A stretch of DNA of 64,000 nucleotides from NCBI RefSeq assembly GCF_014649535.1, contig NZ_BMTF01000003.1:372001-436000 (forward strand), written 5' to 3'. The notes under the pieces were generated by a model, which saw only the letters and a program-made list of their open reading frames with translations, did not search any database and was not told the origin of the DNA. Of this stretch, positions 8,186 through 16,413 are shown in pieces. Position 1 is the first letter of the stretch, and every line of letters begins with the position of its first letter. The position numbers were made by a program, and so were the translations under genes. Source of the stretch: Streptomyces gelaticus (GTDB lineage: Bacteria; Actinomycetota; Actinomycetes; Streptomycetales; Streptomycetaceae).

Positions 8186-9493
8186 CTACGACGACCTCGG
8201 GTAGCCGATCAGGTGCGGGCGGTCCTTCTCGTCCGTCCAGCGGAACAGGCCGACGCCGTCCGCGGTCTCCATGCCCGGAACCCGGACGTTCGAGGGCAGG
8301 GCGCCCGTCGAACCGCTCCTGACGGCGACCGCGACCGGGGCGCCGCCGCCGGCCAGGACGTCCGTCGCGTTGCGGGCGCTCGCCGCGCCGTACGCGGTGC
8401 CCTCGTCGTTCACGGAGGCCAGGGTCAGCGGCTTCGCGCCGTCCGCGCCCTCGAAGCAGAACCCCCGCTTCGTGGCCAGGTCGAAGGCGAGCGGACCGGC
8501 CACCAGGTAGGAGCCCGAGGGTGCGGAGACGAGCTGCGGGTACTGGCCCGGCTTTATCGCGGGCTTGCTGCACTCCACCGAGGCCAGCGGCTTGCCCGTC
8601 TCCACGTCGTGCACCGCCCACATGTCGTGGGTGGTGGCCCGCTTGGCGCCCTTCGCGAGCTGCCACTTCGCCAGGAGCACACCCGGGATCACCGACGTCG
8701 GGATTCCGCTCTGCCGGTCCGTGCCCTTGGGGGCGATATTGCGGCTGAACCAGCCGCCCTGCACCCAGAACTCCTTGGACCCGCTGACCAGCAGGCCCTT
8801 CTGCGTCAGCCCGCGCACCTCGGTGAGCTGCTTGCAGGTCTTGCAGCCCTTCGGGTACTTGAGCGAGGAGGCCGCGACCTTCGACACCCGGCCGGTCACC
8901 GGGTCGACCACCGCGCTGTTCGTCCGGCCGTCGCTGATGAGGATGCCGGGGCCGGTGGTGGAGACCGTGGGCACGGAGTTCCACGGCACCTCGACGCGCC
9001 GCCGGGAGCCGTCCTCCACGTCGTAGACGTCCAGCGAGACGATCGTGTCGGCGGGGGTCAGCGCGTTCTCGCCGACCTTCCCGTACGCCCAGGTCACGAA
9101 GTACTCGTGGTCGTCCACGGTGACCTGGAGGAGCTTCGGGAACTGGTGCGGGGACGGGGGCCGCCAGCTCTCGCCGTGCCAGGCGGCCTGCCCCGTCTTG
9201 GCGTCGATGGTCCGCAGCCGGTACTTGGTCTCCGACTCCCGTACCAGATAGGCGAGACGGCCCGTCGTCCGGGAGATCGCGTAGTCGGGCGAGGTGCCGA
9301 TGAGCTCCCAGCCGTGCTCCGTCGTGTACGCGGCGGGAACGGTGAGCTGAGTCACCTGGGTCGGGTTCTTCCTGGTCTGCTTCCCGGGCTCGTCCTCGTG
9401 CTTCTCACCGCTGCCGCACGTGGCGAGCAGGAGAAGCATGACAAGCACGAGCACTCCGCCGACCAGAACCAGGCGCACGATCTTCTGTCTCAT
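8186..9493 (-). CDS. Membrane-anchored PQQ-like beta-propeller protein, unknown function
   Basis: A 435-residue extracytoplasmic protein with one N-terminal membrane segment (residues about 6-24, very Leu/Val-rich) ending in LLATCGSGEK. The Cys at 26 could be a lipobox (LATC is atypical), so lipoprotein or signal anchor are both possible. The rest shows beta-propeller-like repeats: GTSPDYAISRTTGRLAYLV, DAKTGQAAWHGE and DVETGKPLASVEC, resembling PQQ-enzyme blades, where a value is read for each conserved TG..W unit. A CxxC (GCKTCKQL, about residue 222) could bind a metal or form a disulfide. No catalytic motif is seen. ATG has GAGGGG at 4-5 nt. It converges on the exporter and may be monocistronic. 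Confidence 0.7.
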   Translation of the reverse strand: MRQKIVRLVLVGGVLVLVMLLLLATCGSGEKHEDEPGKQTRKNPTQVTQLTVPAAYTTEHGWELIGTSPDYAISRTTGRLAYLVRESETKYRLRTIDAKTGQAAWHGESWRPPSPHQFPKLLQVTVDDHEYFVTWAYGKVGENALTPADTIVSLDVYDVEDGSRRRVEVPWNSVPTVSTTGPGILISDGRTNSAVVDPVTGRVSKVAASSLKYPKGCKTCKQLTEVRGLTQKGLLVSGSKEFWVQGGWFSRNIAPKGTDRQSGIPTSVIPGVLLAKWQLAKGAKRATTHDMWAVHDVETGKPLASVECSKPAIKPGQYPQLVSAPSGSYLVAGPLAFDLATKRGFCFEGADGAKPLTLASVNDEGTAYGAASARNATDVLAGGGAPVAVAVRSGSTGALPSNVRVPGMETADGVGLFRWTDEKDRPHLIGYPRSS

Positions 9494-9622
9494 GGTTCCC
9501 CTCGATGGGCAATCCCGACCTCGCGGCGGTCAGCGTAGCAACTTGCGCAGGTGCCGGGGCAGTTCGGAAGGGTTGCGGTTCGGTGCCGACGCCGGCGCGG
9601 AAGCAGGTGGTCCGCCTTTGCC

Positions 9623-9628
9623 TACAAT
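9623..9628 (+). promoter_or_regulatory. -10 box of a leaderless transcript (TACAAT)
   Basis: TACAAT ends 6 nt before the GTG at 9635, and there is no Shine-Dalgarno. This is the hallmark of actinobacterial leaderless mRNAs, and it supports that GTG as the start of the Rsm22-like gene. A good -35 element is not seen. Confidence 0.6.
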
Positions 9629-9634
9629 TCGTCG

Positions 9635-10630
9635 GTGAACGCCACCCTCCCCACCGCGGAAGACCTGCGCGCGGCGCTGGCCGGACTGCTCGACGGGCTG
9701 CCGCCCAAGCAGGCCGCCCAGGCCGTCGAACGGCTCATCGCCAACTACCGCGGGACCACCCCGACCGATGCGCCGGTGCTCCGCGACCGTTCCGACGTCG
9801 CCGCGTACGCCGCGTACCGGATGCCCGCCACCTTCGAAGCGGTACGGGCCGCCCTCGCCGCGCTCCAGGAGGCCGCCCCGGACTGGGCGCCCGCCACGCA
9901 CACCGACATCGGCGGCGGCACCGGAGCGGCGAGCTGGGCCGTGGCAGGGACCTGGGAGGGGCCGCGCACCACCGTGCTGGACTGGGCCGAACCCGCACTC
10001 GCCCTCGGCCGTGAACTGGCCCGGCTCTCCGGTGTCCCCGCCCTGCGCGCCGCCGAGTGGCGCCGGGCCCGGATCGGCGCGGGCCAGGAGCTCGCGCCCA
10101 CGGACCTGATCACCGTCTCCTACGTACTCAAGGAGCTGACGGCCGACGTCCGCGCCGCCCTCGTCGACACCGCCGCGGCCGCGGCACAGGCGGTCGTGGT
10201 CGTCGAACCGGGCACCCCGGACGGCTATGCCCGGATCATCGAGGCCCGCGACCGGTTGATCGCCGCCGGGCTGAAGGTCGCCGCGCCCTGCCCGCACAGC
10301 GAGGCCTGCCCGATCGAGCCGGGCACGGACTGGTGCCACTTCTCGGCCCGGGTCAGCCGCTCCTCGCTGCACCGGCAGGTCAAGGGCGGCTCACTGCCGT
10401 ACGAGGACGAGAAGTTCAGTTATGTCGTGGCGACCCGCTTCGGGACGGAGCCCGTCCCGGCGCGGATCACCCGCAAGCCCCAGATCCGCAAGGGGCAGGT
10501 GCTGCTGGACCTGTGCACCCGCGACGAGGCCCTGCGGCGTGCCACGGTCACCAAGCGGCACGGCGAGCTGTACCGGGCCGCCCGGGACGTCGCGTGGGGC
10601 GACGAGTGGCCGCCCGGCGAGCACGGCTGA
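9635..10630 (+). CDS. Rsm22/METTL17-family ribosomal small-subunit methyltransferase-like protein
   Basis: A 331-residue Rossmann methyltransferase-fold protein of the Rsm22 family, associated with small ribosomal subunit assembly. The SAM-site region DIGGGTGAASWA is at about residues 90-101, VLDWAEPALALGREL near 117 and SYVLKEL near 163. The family's cysteine cluster is present: CPHSEACPIEPGTDWCHF near residues 219-236. In mitochondrial METTL17/Rsm22 such cysteines hold a 4Fe-4S cluster, so an iron-sulfur site is likely here by homology. The GTG start is set by the TACAAT box 6 nt upstream. Bacterial members are little studied. It converges on ddaH with only 15 bp between stops. Confidence 0.82.
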   Translation: MNATLPTAEDLRAALAGLLDGLPPKQAAQAVERLIANYRGTTPTDAPVLRDRSDVAAYAAYRMPATFEAVRAALAALQEAAPDWAPATHTDIGGGTGAASWAVAGTWEGPRTTVLDWAEPALALGRELARLSGVPALRAAEWRRARIGAGQELAPTDLITVSYVLKELTADVRAALVDTAAAAAQAVVVVEPGTPDGYARIIEARDRLIAAGLKVAAPCPHSEACPIEPGTDWCHFSARVSRSSLHRQVKGGSLPYEDEKFSYVVATRFGTEPVPARITRKPQIRKGQVLLDLCTRDEALRRATVTKRHGELYRAARDVAWGDEWPPGEHG

Positions 10631-10645
10631 GGGCGGCCGGCCCGC

Positions 10646-11515
10646 TCACCCCCGCAGCTCCTGCGTGCAGCACTTCACGCTGCCGCCGCCCTTGAGCAGC
10701 TCGCCCAGGTCTATCGGCACCGGCTCGAAGCCCCGCGCCCGCAGCGGGTCGAAGAGCCCCGTCGCGGCCTGCGGCAGCAGCACGTGCAGACCGTCGCTCA
10801 CCGCGTTCAGGCCAAACGCCGCGGCGTCCGCCTCCTCGGCGATCAGCGCACCGGGAAAGAGCCGGGCCAGCACCGCCCGGCTGCCCGGCGAGAAGGCGCC
10901 CGGGTAGTACATGACCTCGTCGCCCGCGTCGTCGAGCACCGAAAGCGCCGTGTCCAGGTGGTAGTAGCGCGGGTCGACCAGATCGAGCCCGATCACCGGC
11001 CGCCCGAAGAACTCCTGCGCCTCGCCGTGCGAGAGCGGACTGGACCGGAAGCCCCGCCCGGCCAGGACGTACGAGGCGGTGACCGCGAAGTCGCCCTCGC
11101 CCTCGTTGACGTGGTCCGGTTCATGGATCTCGGTGAAACCGTTCGCCCGGAACCAGTCCCGATGGGCCCCGGCCTCCTCGTACCGCTCCCGGTACGCGAA
11201 GCGGGCCCCCAGCACCCGGCCGTCGACGACGGTGGCGCCGTTGGCGGCGAACACCATGTCGGGCAGCTCGGGGCGGGGGGCGATCAGCTCCACGGTGTGC
11301 CCGAGGGCGCGGTACCGGTCGCGCAGGTCCTCCCACTGGGTCTGGGCCAGGGGGAGGTCCACGGGCTTGCTGGGGTCCATCCAGGGGTTGATGGAGTACG
11401 TCACCCTGAAGTGCGTGGGAGCACACATCAGGTAGCGGCGGGGGGTGGCCCGACGGCAGGAGGTGCGGCGCGAAGCGCCTCCGTGAGGGGCGGGGGTCGG
11501 GTGACGGGTGGGCAA
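10646..11515 (-). CDS. ddaH: Dimethylargininase (DDAH), arginine-modifying hydrolase
   Basis: Hydrolyses N-omega-methylated arginine to citrulline and methylamine. The pentein fold is recognised from MCAPTHFRVTYSINPWMDP (residues 32-50), the substrate-binding region GEGDFAVT, the catalytic His in YHLDTALSVLDD (about 190) and the catalytic Cys in GGSVKCCTQELRG at the extreme C-terminus. The start is taken as TTG 11515, which has a perfect AGGAGG 5 nt upstream and is in frame; it adds an Arg/Ser/Thr-rich 31-residue leader before the conserved Met. Starting at that internal ATG would give the usual family length near 258, but it lacks a ribosome binding site. Divergent from the TetR gene, whose operator lies between. 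Confidence 0.88.
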   Translation of the reverse strand: MPTRHPTPAPHGGASRRTSCRRATPRRYLMCAPTHFRVTYSINPWMDPSKPVDLPLAQTQWEDLRDRYRALGHTVELIAPRPELPDMVFAANGATVVDGRVLGARFAYRERYEEAGAHRDWFRANGFTEIHEPDHVNEGEGDFAVTASYVLAGRGFRSSPLSHGEAQEFFGRPVIGLDLVDPRYYHLDTALSVLDDAGDEVMYYPGAFSPGSRAVLARLFPGALIAEEADAAAFGLNAVSDGLHVLLPQAATGLFDPLRARGFEPVPIDLGELLKGGGSVKCCTQELRG

Positions 11516-11640
11516 TGAAGCCTCCTCACGAAAGGCAGGGGTTGCCTGCCGGGACATCGCACGGGTGCGTGCGTGAGCCCATGGTCCGCTCTCCCGGGCC
11601 CGCGCGCAGTGATCCGATCGGGTGGTTCCCGTGCAACCGG

Positions 11641-11660
11641 GAGACGATACGTATCGCCTC
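11641..11660. promoter_or_regulatory. TetR-type operator, 20-bp inverted repeat
   Basis: GAGACGATACGTATCGCCTC is a palindrome with a perfect 12-bp core (CGATACGTATCG) and one mismatched pair outside it. It lies between divergent ddaH and the TetR gene, 23 bp upstream of the regulator start and covering its expected -35 region. This is the arrangement expected for autorepression. Confidence 0.75.
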
Positions 11661-11683
11661 GTTCCGCTGCTAGATTGACCGGC

Positions 11684-12298
11684 ATGGCAGACAACCGGCC
11701 GCCCGACGCCAGCCGCCGCAGCGAGAGCGCGCGCCGCGCGATCCACGATGCGGCGCTCGCCCTGGTCGCGGAGGTGGGCTACCCGAGAACCACCATCGAG
11801 GCCATCGCCGCGCGGGCCGGGGTCGGGAAGCAGACGATCTACCGCTGGTGGCCCTCCAGGGCGGCCGTCCTCCTGGAGGCCTTCGTGGGCCTCGGCGAGC
11901 GGGCCGCCGGGCAGAGCGGTACGGACGGGACGCAGGCGTTCCCCGACACCGGTGATCTCGCGGCCGACCTCAAGGCCGTCCTGCGGGCCACCGTCGACGA
12001 GCTGAACGACCCCGCCTTCGAGGCGCCGACCAGGGCGCTCGCCGCCGAGGGGATCGTCGACCCGCGGCTCGGCGCCGAATTCGTCCAGAAACTGCTCGAA
12101 CCCTCGCTCCAGCTCTACGCCGCACGGCTGCGCGCCGCCCAGGAGGCGGGCCAGGCGCGCGCCGACATCGACCCGCGGACCGCCCTGGAGCTTCTCGTCG
12201 GCCCGCTCACCCACCGTTGGCTGCTGCGCACCCTCCCGCTCACCCATGAGTACGCGGACGCGATCGTCGACCACGCCCTGCGCGGACTGGCACCCTGA
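11684..12298 (+). CDS. TetR/AcrR-family transcriptional repressor
   Basis: A 204-residue one-component regulator. The N-terminal helix-turn-helix is clear: RRAIHDAALALVAEVGYPRT then TIEAIAARAGVGKQTIYRWW (residues about 38-57), typical of the TetR_N domain. The C-terminal half (GDLAADLKAVLRATVDEL onward) resembles the TetR_C ligand domain. A -10 box TAGATT (11671-11676) ends 7 nt before ATG 11684, so the mRNA is probably leaderless. The 20-bp palindrome at 11641-11660 overlaps this promoter and also lies upstream of ddaH, so the protein probably represses itself and perhaps ddaH. The inducing ligand is unknown. Confidence 0.88.
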   Translation: MADNRPPDASRRSESARRAIHDAALALVAEVGYPRTTIEAIAARAGVGKQTIYRWWPSRAAVLLEAFVGLGERAAGQSGTDGTQAFPDTGDLAADLKAVLRATVDELNDPAFEAPTRALAAEGIVDPRLGAEFVQKLLEPSLQLYAARLRAAQEAGQARADIDPRTALELLVGPLTHRWLLRTLPLTHEYADAIVDHALRGLAP

Positions 12299-12440
12299 GA
12301 AGCACCCGTCATTTCCTGACAAGAAGTGGCATAGTGCCCAGCTCGCGGCATCGTCGCCCGTACCCCGCTTCGGAACTCCGGCCACCCGAGGCGCAGGATG
12401 GTGGGACCATGGTTGGGGCAACGCTGAGGTAAGGGGATAG

Positions 12441-13187
12441 ATGGGCGCCGATTTCGGCCGTTATCGCGGCTCAGAGAGCAAATTTTCCCAATGGCTTCGA
12501 CGCCGACCCAAACCGCAGCAGAGCGAGGTCGACGACACCGCCCGGGAGGCGCTGCTCCTGGCCGTCGCCGAGGCCGGAATGCCGATCGCGCCGGCCGCGC
12601 ACCCGGTCGGATACCGATGTTCGTGCGAACGCATCGGCTGCCCCACTCCCGCCCGGCACCCGATCTCCTTCGCCTGGCAGACGCAGTCCACCACCGACCG
12701 GGCCCAGATCGAGCGCTGGGCCCGCAGTCAGCCGCAGGCCAACTTCATCACCGCGACCGGCATGATCCACGACGTGCTCGACGTGCCGCTGTCCGCGGGC
12801 GCCCAGGCACTGGAACGGCTCCTCGCCGCCGGCATCGACGTCGGCCCGGTCGCCCGGTCCGGTGACGACCGGATGCTCTTCTTCACCGCCACCCGGGGTA
12901 CGCCCGAGGACGAGGACGAATGGTGGCCGTGCGAGCTCGACTCCCACCCCGAGACCATGGACGAACATCCGGGACTGCGGTGGCACTGCCGCGGCAGCTA
13001 TGTGCTCCTGCCGCCGGCCCGGCTCCCCGGCGAACTGGACGTGCGATGGGTGCGCGGGCCGGAGAACCCGCTGCCCGATCCGCTGACCCTGCTGGAGACG
13101 CTCACCGACGCGTGCGCGCAGTACGCGGACGAGGCGGACCAGAGCGATCTCGACCACGACTCGGTGGCCTGGCCGCTGAGCCGCTAG
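12441..13187 (+). CDS. Stand-alone bifunctional primase/polymerase (prim-pol) domain protein
   Basis: A 248-residue protein matching the bifunctional DNA primase/polymerase N-terminal (prim-pol/AEP) family common in Streptomyces chromosomes. Visible markers are LLLAVAEAGMPIAPAAHPV (residues about 36-54), the Cys/His knuckle CSCERIGCPTPARHP (about 59-73), and DVLDVPLSAGAQALERLL near 113. In active AEP primases the hDhD acidic motif is followed by another acidic position; here the second half reads DVPLS, so catalytic competence is doubtful. No helicase or replicon genes are nearby, so it is not part of a plasmid or phage module. ATG has GGGG 4-5 nt upstream. It ends in a hairpin shared with the convergent lipoprotein gene. 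Confidence 0.75.
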   Translation: MGADFGRYRGSESKFSQWLRRRPKPQQSEVDDTAREALLLAVAEAGMPIAPAAHPVGYRCSCERIGCPTPARHPISFAWQTQSTTDRAQIERWARSQPQANFITATGMIHDVLDVPLSAGAQALERLLAAGIDVGPVARSGDDRMLFFTATRGTPEDEDEWWPCELDSHPETMDEHPGLRWHCRGSYVLLPPARLPGELDVRWVRGPENPLPDPLTLLETLTDACAQYADEADQSDLDHDSVAWPLSR

Positions 13188-13205
13188 GGCCTGTCCGGCG
13201 GATCA

Positions 13206-13243
13206 GAGCCGGGGCCGTTCCCGGTCACGGGCGGCCCCGGCTC
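13206..13243. terminator. Bidirectional hairpin terminator
   Basis: A 12-bp perfect stem (13206-13217 with 13232-13243) has a smaller CCCG/CGGG stem inside its loop. It lies between the stop codons of the prim-pol gene and the convergent lipoprotein gene. Confidence 0.78.
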
Positions 13244-13245
13244 CG

Positions 13246-14244
13246 TCATGAGCCCTTCGCCGCCGTCAGACCCGGCAGCCGGTTCAGCACGACCACCTTG
13301 CCGCCGTCCTTCGTCGAGCCCTTCTTCGGGACGTACACCAGCTCGCCGGCGATCCGCTCCTTGGTGAGGGTGGACCGCACCTCACCGGTCAGCAGCGCCT
13401 CCACGTCCTGGTTGAGCGGCGGGCGCAGCCCCTTCGCCGCGGTCTGCCGCTCGAAGTGCTTGCTGCTGAAGAAGACCAGCGCCCCGCCGTCGTCCGTCTC
13501 CAGGCCGAGCGGGGCGAACGAGCCGCTGTCCAGCGGCTGGTCGATGTACTGGTACGAGAAGCCCGCCCGCCGGGTGGTCCGGCGTGTCTCCCGCCAGCCC
13601 GAGGTGGCGGAGCCGGGGGCGAAGACGTCCGGGGTGCCCTTCTGCAGGTACTGGGTGTACCGGGTGCTCAAGTCCTCCGGCGCCACGGCCAGTTCCGTAC
13701 TGTCGGCGGCCACCGGCCTGGCCCGGCCGTCGCCGTCCTTCGCGAACGCGGGCATCCGGGAGGGCGCGACGACCGACAGGTAGGCAGCCTTCCACCCGGC
13801 GCCGGGCCCGGACTTGACGAAGACGATCAGCCAGCGGTTGTCCAGCTTCCCGCTGTCCTGGTCGCGGTTGGAGTCGGTGTCCGCGAGGAACCACCGCGGC
13901 CAGCCGGCCTTCTTCGGGATGAGATACCGGGCGTCGGTCAGTTCCAGCGGCGAGTGGTCCGGGTTGCCGTCCGGATGGTTCTTCTGCCGCGCCTTCAGCC
14001 CGGCCTGGTTGATCGCACCGAGTGGACCGGTCACCCGGTCCGCGTCCAGGGCCGGATCGTAGGCCTTGTCCGCCGCGTTGTACGCGGTGGTGAAGTCCGC
14101 GAGGGCCTTCGCGGCCTCAGACCTGGTTGCCCCCGGCACCACTTCCAGCTCGCCGTGCACCGTCACGCAGCCGCTCGCCGTCATGGACAGCACCGTCGCC
14201 GTCGCGAGCCCCGTCACCAGCCGAACCGGCCTCAGGCTTCTCAT
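13246..14244 (-). CDS. Secreted lipoprotein of unknown function, downstream of efeU
   Basis: A 332-residue protein with a canonical lipoprotein signal: basic N-terminus, hydrophobic segment, then lipobox SMTASGC with Cys at 26, so it is membrane-tethered outside the cell. The mature part (SEAAKALADFTTAYNAADKA, then WFLADTDSNRDQD and RWLIVFVKSGPGAGWKA) is typical of a family of streptomycete lipoproteins without known role; no enzyme motif is visible. GGAAAG lies 6 nt upstream of ATG 14244. The first 128 bp overlap the 3' end of efeU in another frame. In the overlap, third positions are about 88% G/C in this frame and about 60% in the efeU frame, so this frame carries the selected sequence. 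Confidence 0.75.
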   Translation of the reverse strand: MRSLRPVRLVTGLATATVLSMTASGCVTVHGELEVVPGATRSEAAKALADFTTAYNAADKAYDPALDADRVTGPLGAINQAGLKARQKNHPDGNPDHSPLELTDARYLIPKKAGWPRWFLADTDSNRDQDSGKLDNRWLIVFVKSGPGAGWKAAYLSVVAPSRMPAFAKDGDGRARPVAADSTELAVAPEDLSTRYTQYLQKGTPDVFAPGSATSGWRETRRTTRRAGFSYQYIDQPLDSGSFAPLGLETDDGGALVFFSSKHFERQTAAKGLRPPLNQDVEALLTGEVRSTLTKERIAGELVYVPKKGSTKDGGKVVVLNRLPGLTAAKGS

Positions 14245-15088
14245 CCGCTGCTTTCCGCGCCTTCCGATCCGTCGCCCCCACTGACCGTCCGAACCCTACC
14301 GGGGCGAGGAACAGCGCGAGGGTGGGGATCAGATACAGCGCCCACACCGTGACCTGGAGAACGGTCGGGTCGGGCTGGAAGTTGAACGTGCCCTTCAGCA
14401 GCGTGCCGTACCAGCTGTCCGGCGGAATGGTGGCGCTGATGTCGAACGCCTGGTTGTGGAGACCGCCGATGAACTCCGCTTCCTGGAGGTCGTGGACGCC
14501 GTACGCGAGCACGCCCGCGGCGACGACCACCAGCATGCCGCCGGTCCAGGTGAAGAACTTCGACAGGTTGATCTTCAGCGCGCCCCGGTAGAACAGCCAG
14601 CCCAGCACGATGGCGCACGCGATACCGAGGAGCGCGCCGATCATCGGATGCCAGCCGTCGTCCGCCGCGTGCACCGCACGCCACACGAACAGCGAGGTCT
14701 CCAGGCCCTCCCGGCCCACCGCCAGGAGCGCCGTGGCGACCAGCGCTCCGGTGCCCATCGCGAGCGCCGCGTCGAGCTTGCCGTGCAGCTCCGTCTTCAG
14801 GTGCCGCGCGGTGCGCCGCATCCAGAAGACCATCCAGGTGACCAGGCCGACGGAGATGATCGACAGCGAACCGCCCAGCGCCTCCTGGGCCTTGAACGTC
14901 ATCTCCTGCGAACCGAATTCCAGTCCGGCGCCGAACGCCAGGCTGACGACGACCGCGATCCCGACACCGGTCCAGATCGGCACCAGCTTGTCCCTGTTGC
15001 CGGTCTTCACCAGATAGGCGATGAGGATGCAGACGACCAGGCTGGCCTCAAGACCCTCGCGCAGGCCGATCAGGAAGTTGCTGAACAC
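14117..15088 (-). CDS. efeU: EfeU/FTR1-type high-affinity iron permease
   Basis: Membrane subunit of the EfeUOB iron uptake system, 323 residues with about seven spans. The two iron-binding REGLE motifs that define the FTR1 family are present: REGLEASLVVC at 9-19 and REGLETSLFVW near 130. It works with EfeO (binding protein) and EfeB (peroxidase), encoded just upstream; the gap to efeB is 30 bp. GTG start with AAGGAG at 9 nt. The core ends near residue 280 (GFGRSVGATDRKARKA); the last 42 residues, an Asp/Gly/Arg-rich tail, overlap the next gene and look like run-on past a lost stop rather than functional sequence. Confidence 0.92.
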   Translation of the reverse strand: MFSNFLIGLREGLEASLVVCILIAYLVKTGNRDKLVPIWTGVGIAVVVSLAFGAGLEFGSQEMTFKAQEALGGSLSIISVGLVTWMVFWMRRTARHLKTELHGKLDAALAMGTGALVATALLAVGREGLETSLFVWRAVHAADDGWHPMIGALLGIACAIVLGWLFYRGALKINLSKFFTWTGGMLVVVAAGVLAYGVHDLQEAEFIGGLHNQAFDISATIPPDSWYGTLLKGTFNFQPDPTVLQVTVWALYLIPTLALFLAPVGFGRSVGATDRKARKAADEKPEAGSAGDGARDGDGAVHDGERLRDGARRAGSGAGGNQV

Positions 15089-15118
15089 GTTTCCGTTCTC
15101 CTTTTCTGCTTCGGCCCG

Positions 15119-16393
15119 TTACGAGAACAGTGCCCGGCCCCACCAGTCGTCCCTGTCGCGGACGCCCGGCGGGACGGCGAAGTGCGCCGAACCCACGTGC
15201 TGGATGTACTCGTTGAGCGCGTCGTGCGCCGCCAGGCGCCGCTGGAGCGGAATGAACGCCTTGCGGGTGTCGCGCTGGTAGGCGATGAAGAACAGCCCGG
15301 CGTCGAGCCGGCCGAGGCCGTCCGTGCCGTCGGTGAAGGAGTAGCCGCGGCGCAGGATCGTCGCACCGTCGTTGCTGTCCGGGTGGGCCAGGCGCACATG
15401 CGCGGTGGGCAGCATCGCCTTCAGGAACGGCTCGTCGCGCTCCTTGGACTTGCCGACCGGGGCGCCCTCGCCCTTGTCGCGGCCGAAGATGTCCTCCTGC
15501 TCCTGGAGCGGGGCACGGTCCCAGGTCTCGATGTGCATCCGGATGCGCCGGGCCACCAGGTACGAACCCCCGGTCATCCAGCCCGCCTTGTCCTTCTCGC
15601 CCACCCACACATGCTTGTCCAGGGCGGCGGTGTCGGTGCCGGAGATGTTCCGGGTGCCGTCCTTGAAGCCCATCATGTTGCGCGGGGTCTGGGCGTCCGG
15701 CGTGGTCGAGGACGTCTTGCCGAAGCCCAGCTGGGACCAGCGGACCGCGGTGCGGCCCATGCCGATCCTGGCGAGGTTGCGGATGGCGTGCACCGCGACC
15801 TGCGGGTCGTCCGCACACGCCTGGACGCAGAGGTCGCCGCCGCTGAGGGCCGCGTCGAGGTTGTCGCCGGGGAACTTCGGCAGATCGACGAGCGCCTCGG
15901 GACGCCTGTCCTCCAGGCCGAACCGGCCCTTGGCGAAGAGCGAGGGCCCGAAGCCGATGGTGAGCGTGAGCCGGGACGGCTTCAGCCCCAGCGCCTCGCC
16001 CGTGTCGTCCGGCGGGGCCTCGGCGAGGCCGCCGTACGCCCCGTCGCCGACCGCGTGACCGGCCGTCATCCGCTCCGCCGCCCGCGTCCACTCCTTGAGC
16101 AGCGCGATCAGTTCGCCGCGGTCCTTCGTCGTCACGTCGAACGCGGCGAAGTGCAGCCTGTCCTGTACGGCGGTGGCGATGCCGGCCTGGTGCGCACCGT
16201 GGAACGGCACGGCCGCACCGCTGTCCGCGGCCGGCACCGGATCGCTCCCCGTGCGCACCGCGGCGACCGCGCCGCCGGCCGCGACGGCGCCCAGCGCGAG
16301 ACCCGCGCCGCCCCAGCCGAGCAGCGCGCGGCGGGACGGGGCGGGACCGGAGGTCTCCGCGGGGGTTTCTTCGGCCTGTGTCTGATCGGTCAT
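15119..16393 (-). CDS. efeB: EfeB deferrochelatase/DyP-type heme peroxidase, Tat-exported
   Basis: Heme-binding partner of EfeUOB, reported in other bacteria to oxidise Fe(II) for uptake or to release iron from heme. About 424 residues. The Tat signal PSRRALLGWGGAGLALGA is followed by a DyP-type peroxidase domain: GFGPSLFAKGRFG near 150, the signature GFKDGTRN near residue 240 (with the catalytic Asp), TGGSYLVARRIRMHIETWD near 275 and RRGYSFTDGTDG near 350. ATG 16393 is chosen with GGAAGG upstream; a GTG at 16417 overlapping the efeO stop is an alternative that would give translational coupling. It sits between efeO and efeU in a single iron-responsive operon. Confidence 0.92.
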   Translation of the reverse strand: MTDQTQAEETPAETSGPAPSRRALLGWGGAGLALGAVAAGGAVAAVRTGSDPVPAADSGAAVPFHGAHQAGIATAVQDRLHFAAFDVTTKDRGELIALLKEWTRAAERMTAGHAVGDGAYGGLAEAPPDDTGEALGLKPSRLTLTIGFGPSLFAKGRFGLEDRRPEALVDLPKFPGDNLDAALSGGDLCVQACADDPQVAVHAIRNLARIGMGRTAVRWSQLGFGKTSSTTPDAQTPRNMMGFKDGTRNISGTDTAALDKHVWVGEKDKAGWMTGGSYLVARRIRMHIETWDRAPLQEQEDIFGRDKGEGAPVGKSKERDEPFLKAMLPTAHVRLAHPDSNDGATILRRGYSFTDGTDGLGRLDAGLFFIAYQRDTRKAFIPLQRRLAAHDALNEYIQHVGSAHFAVPPGVRDRDDWWGRALFS

Positions 16394-16413
16394 CACCGGA
16401 GCCTTCCCGCTCG

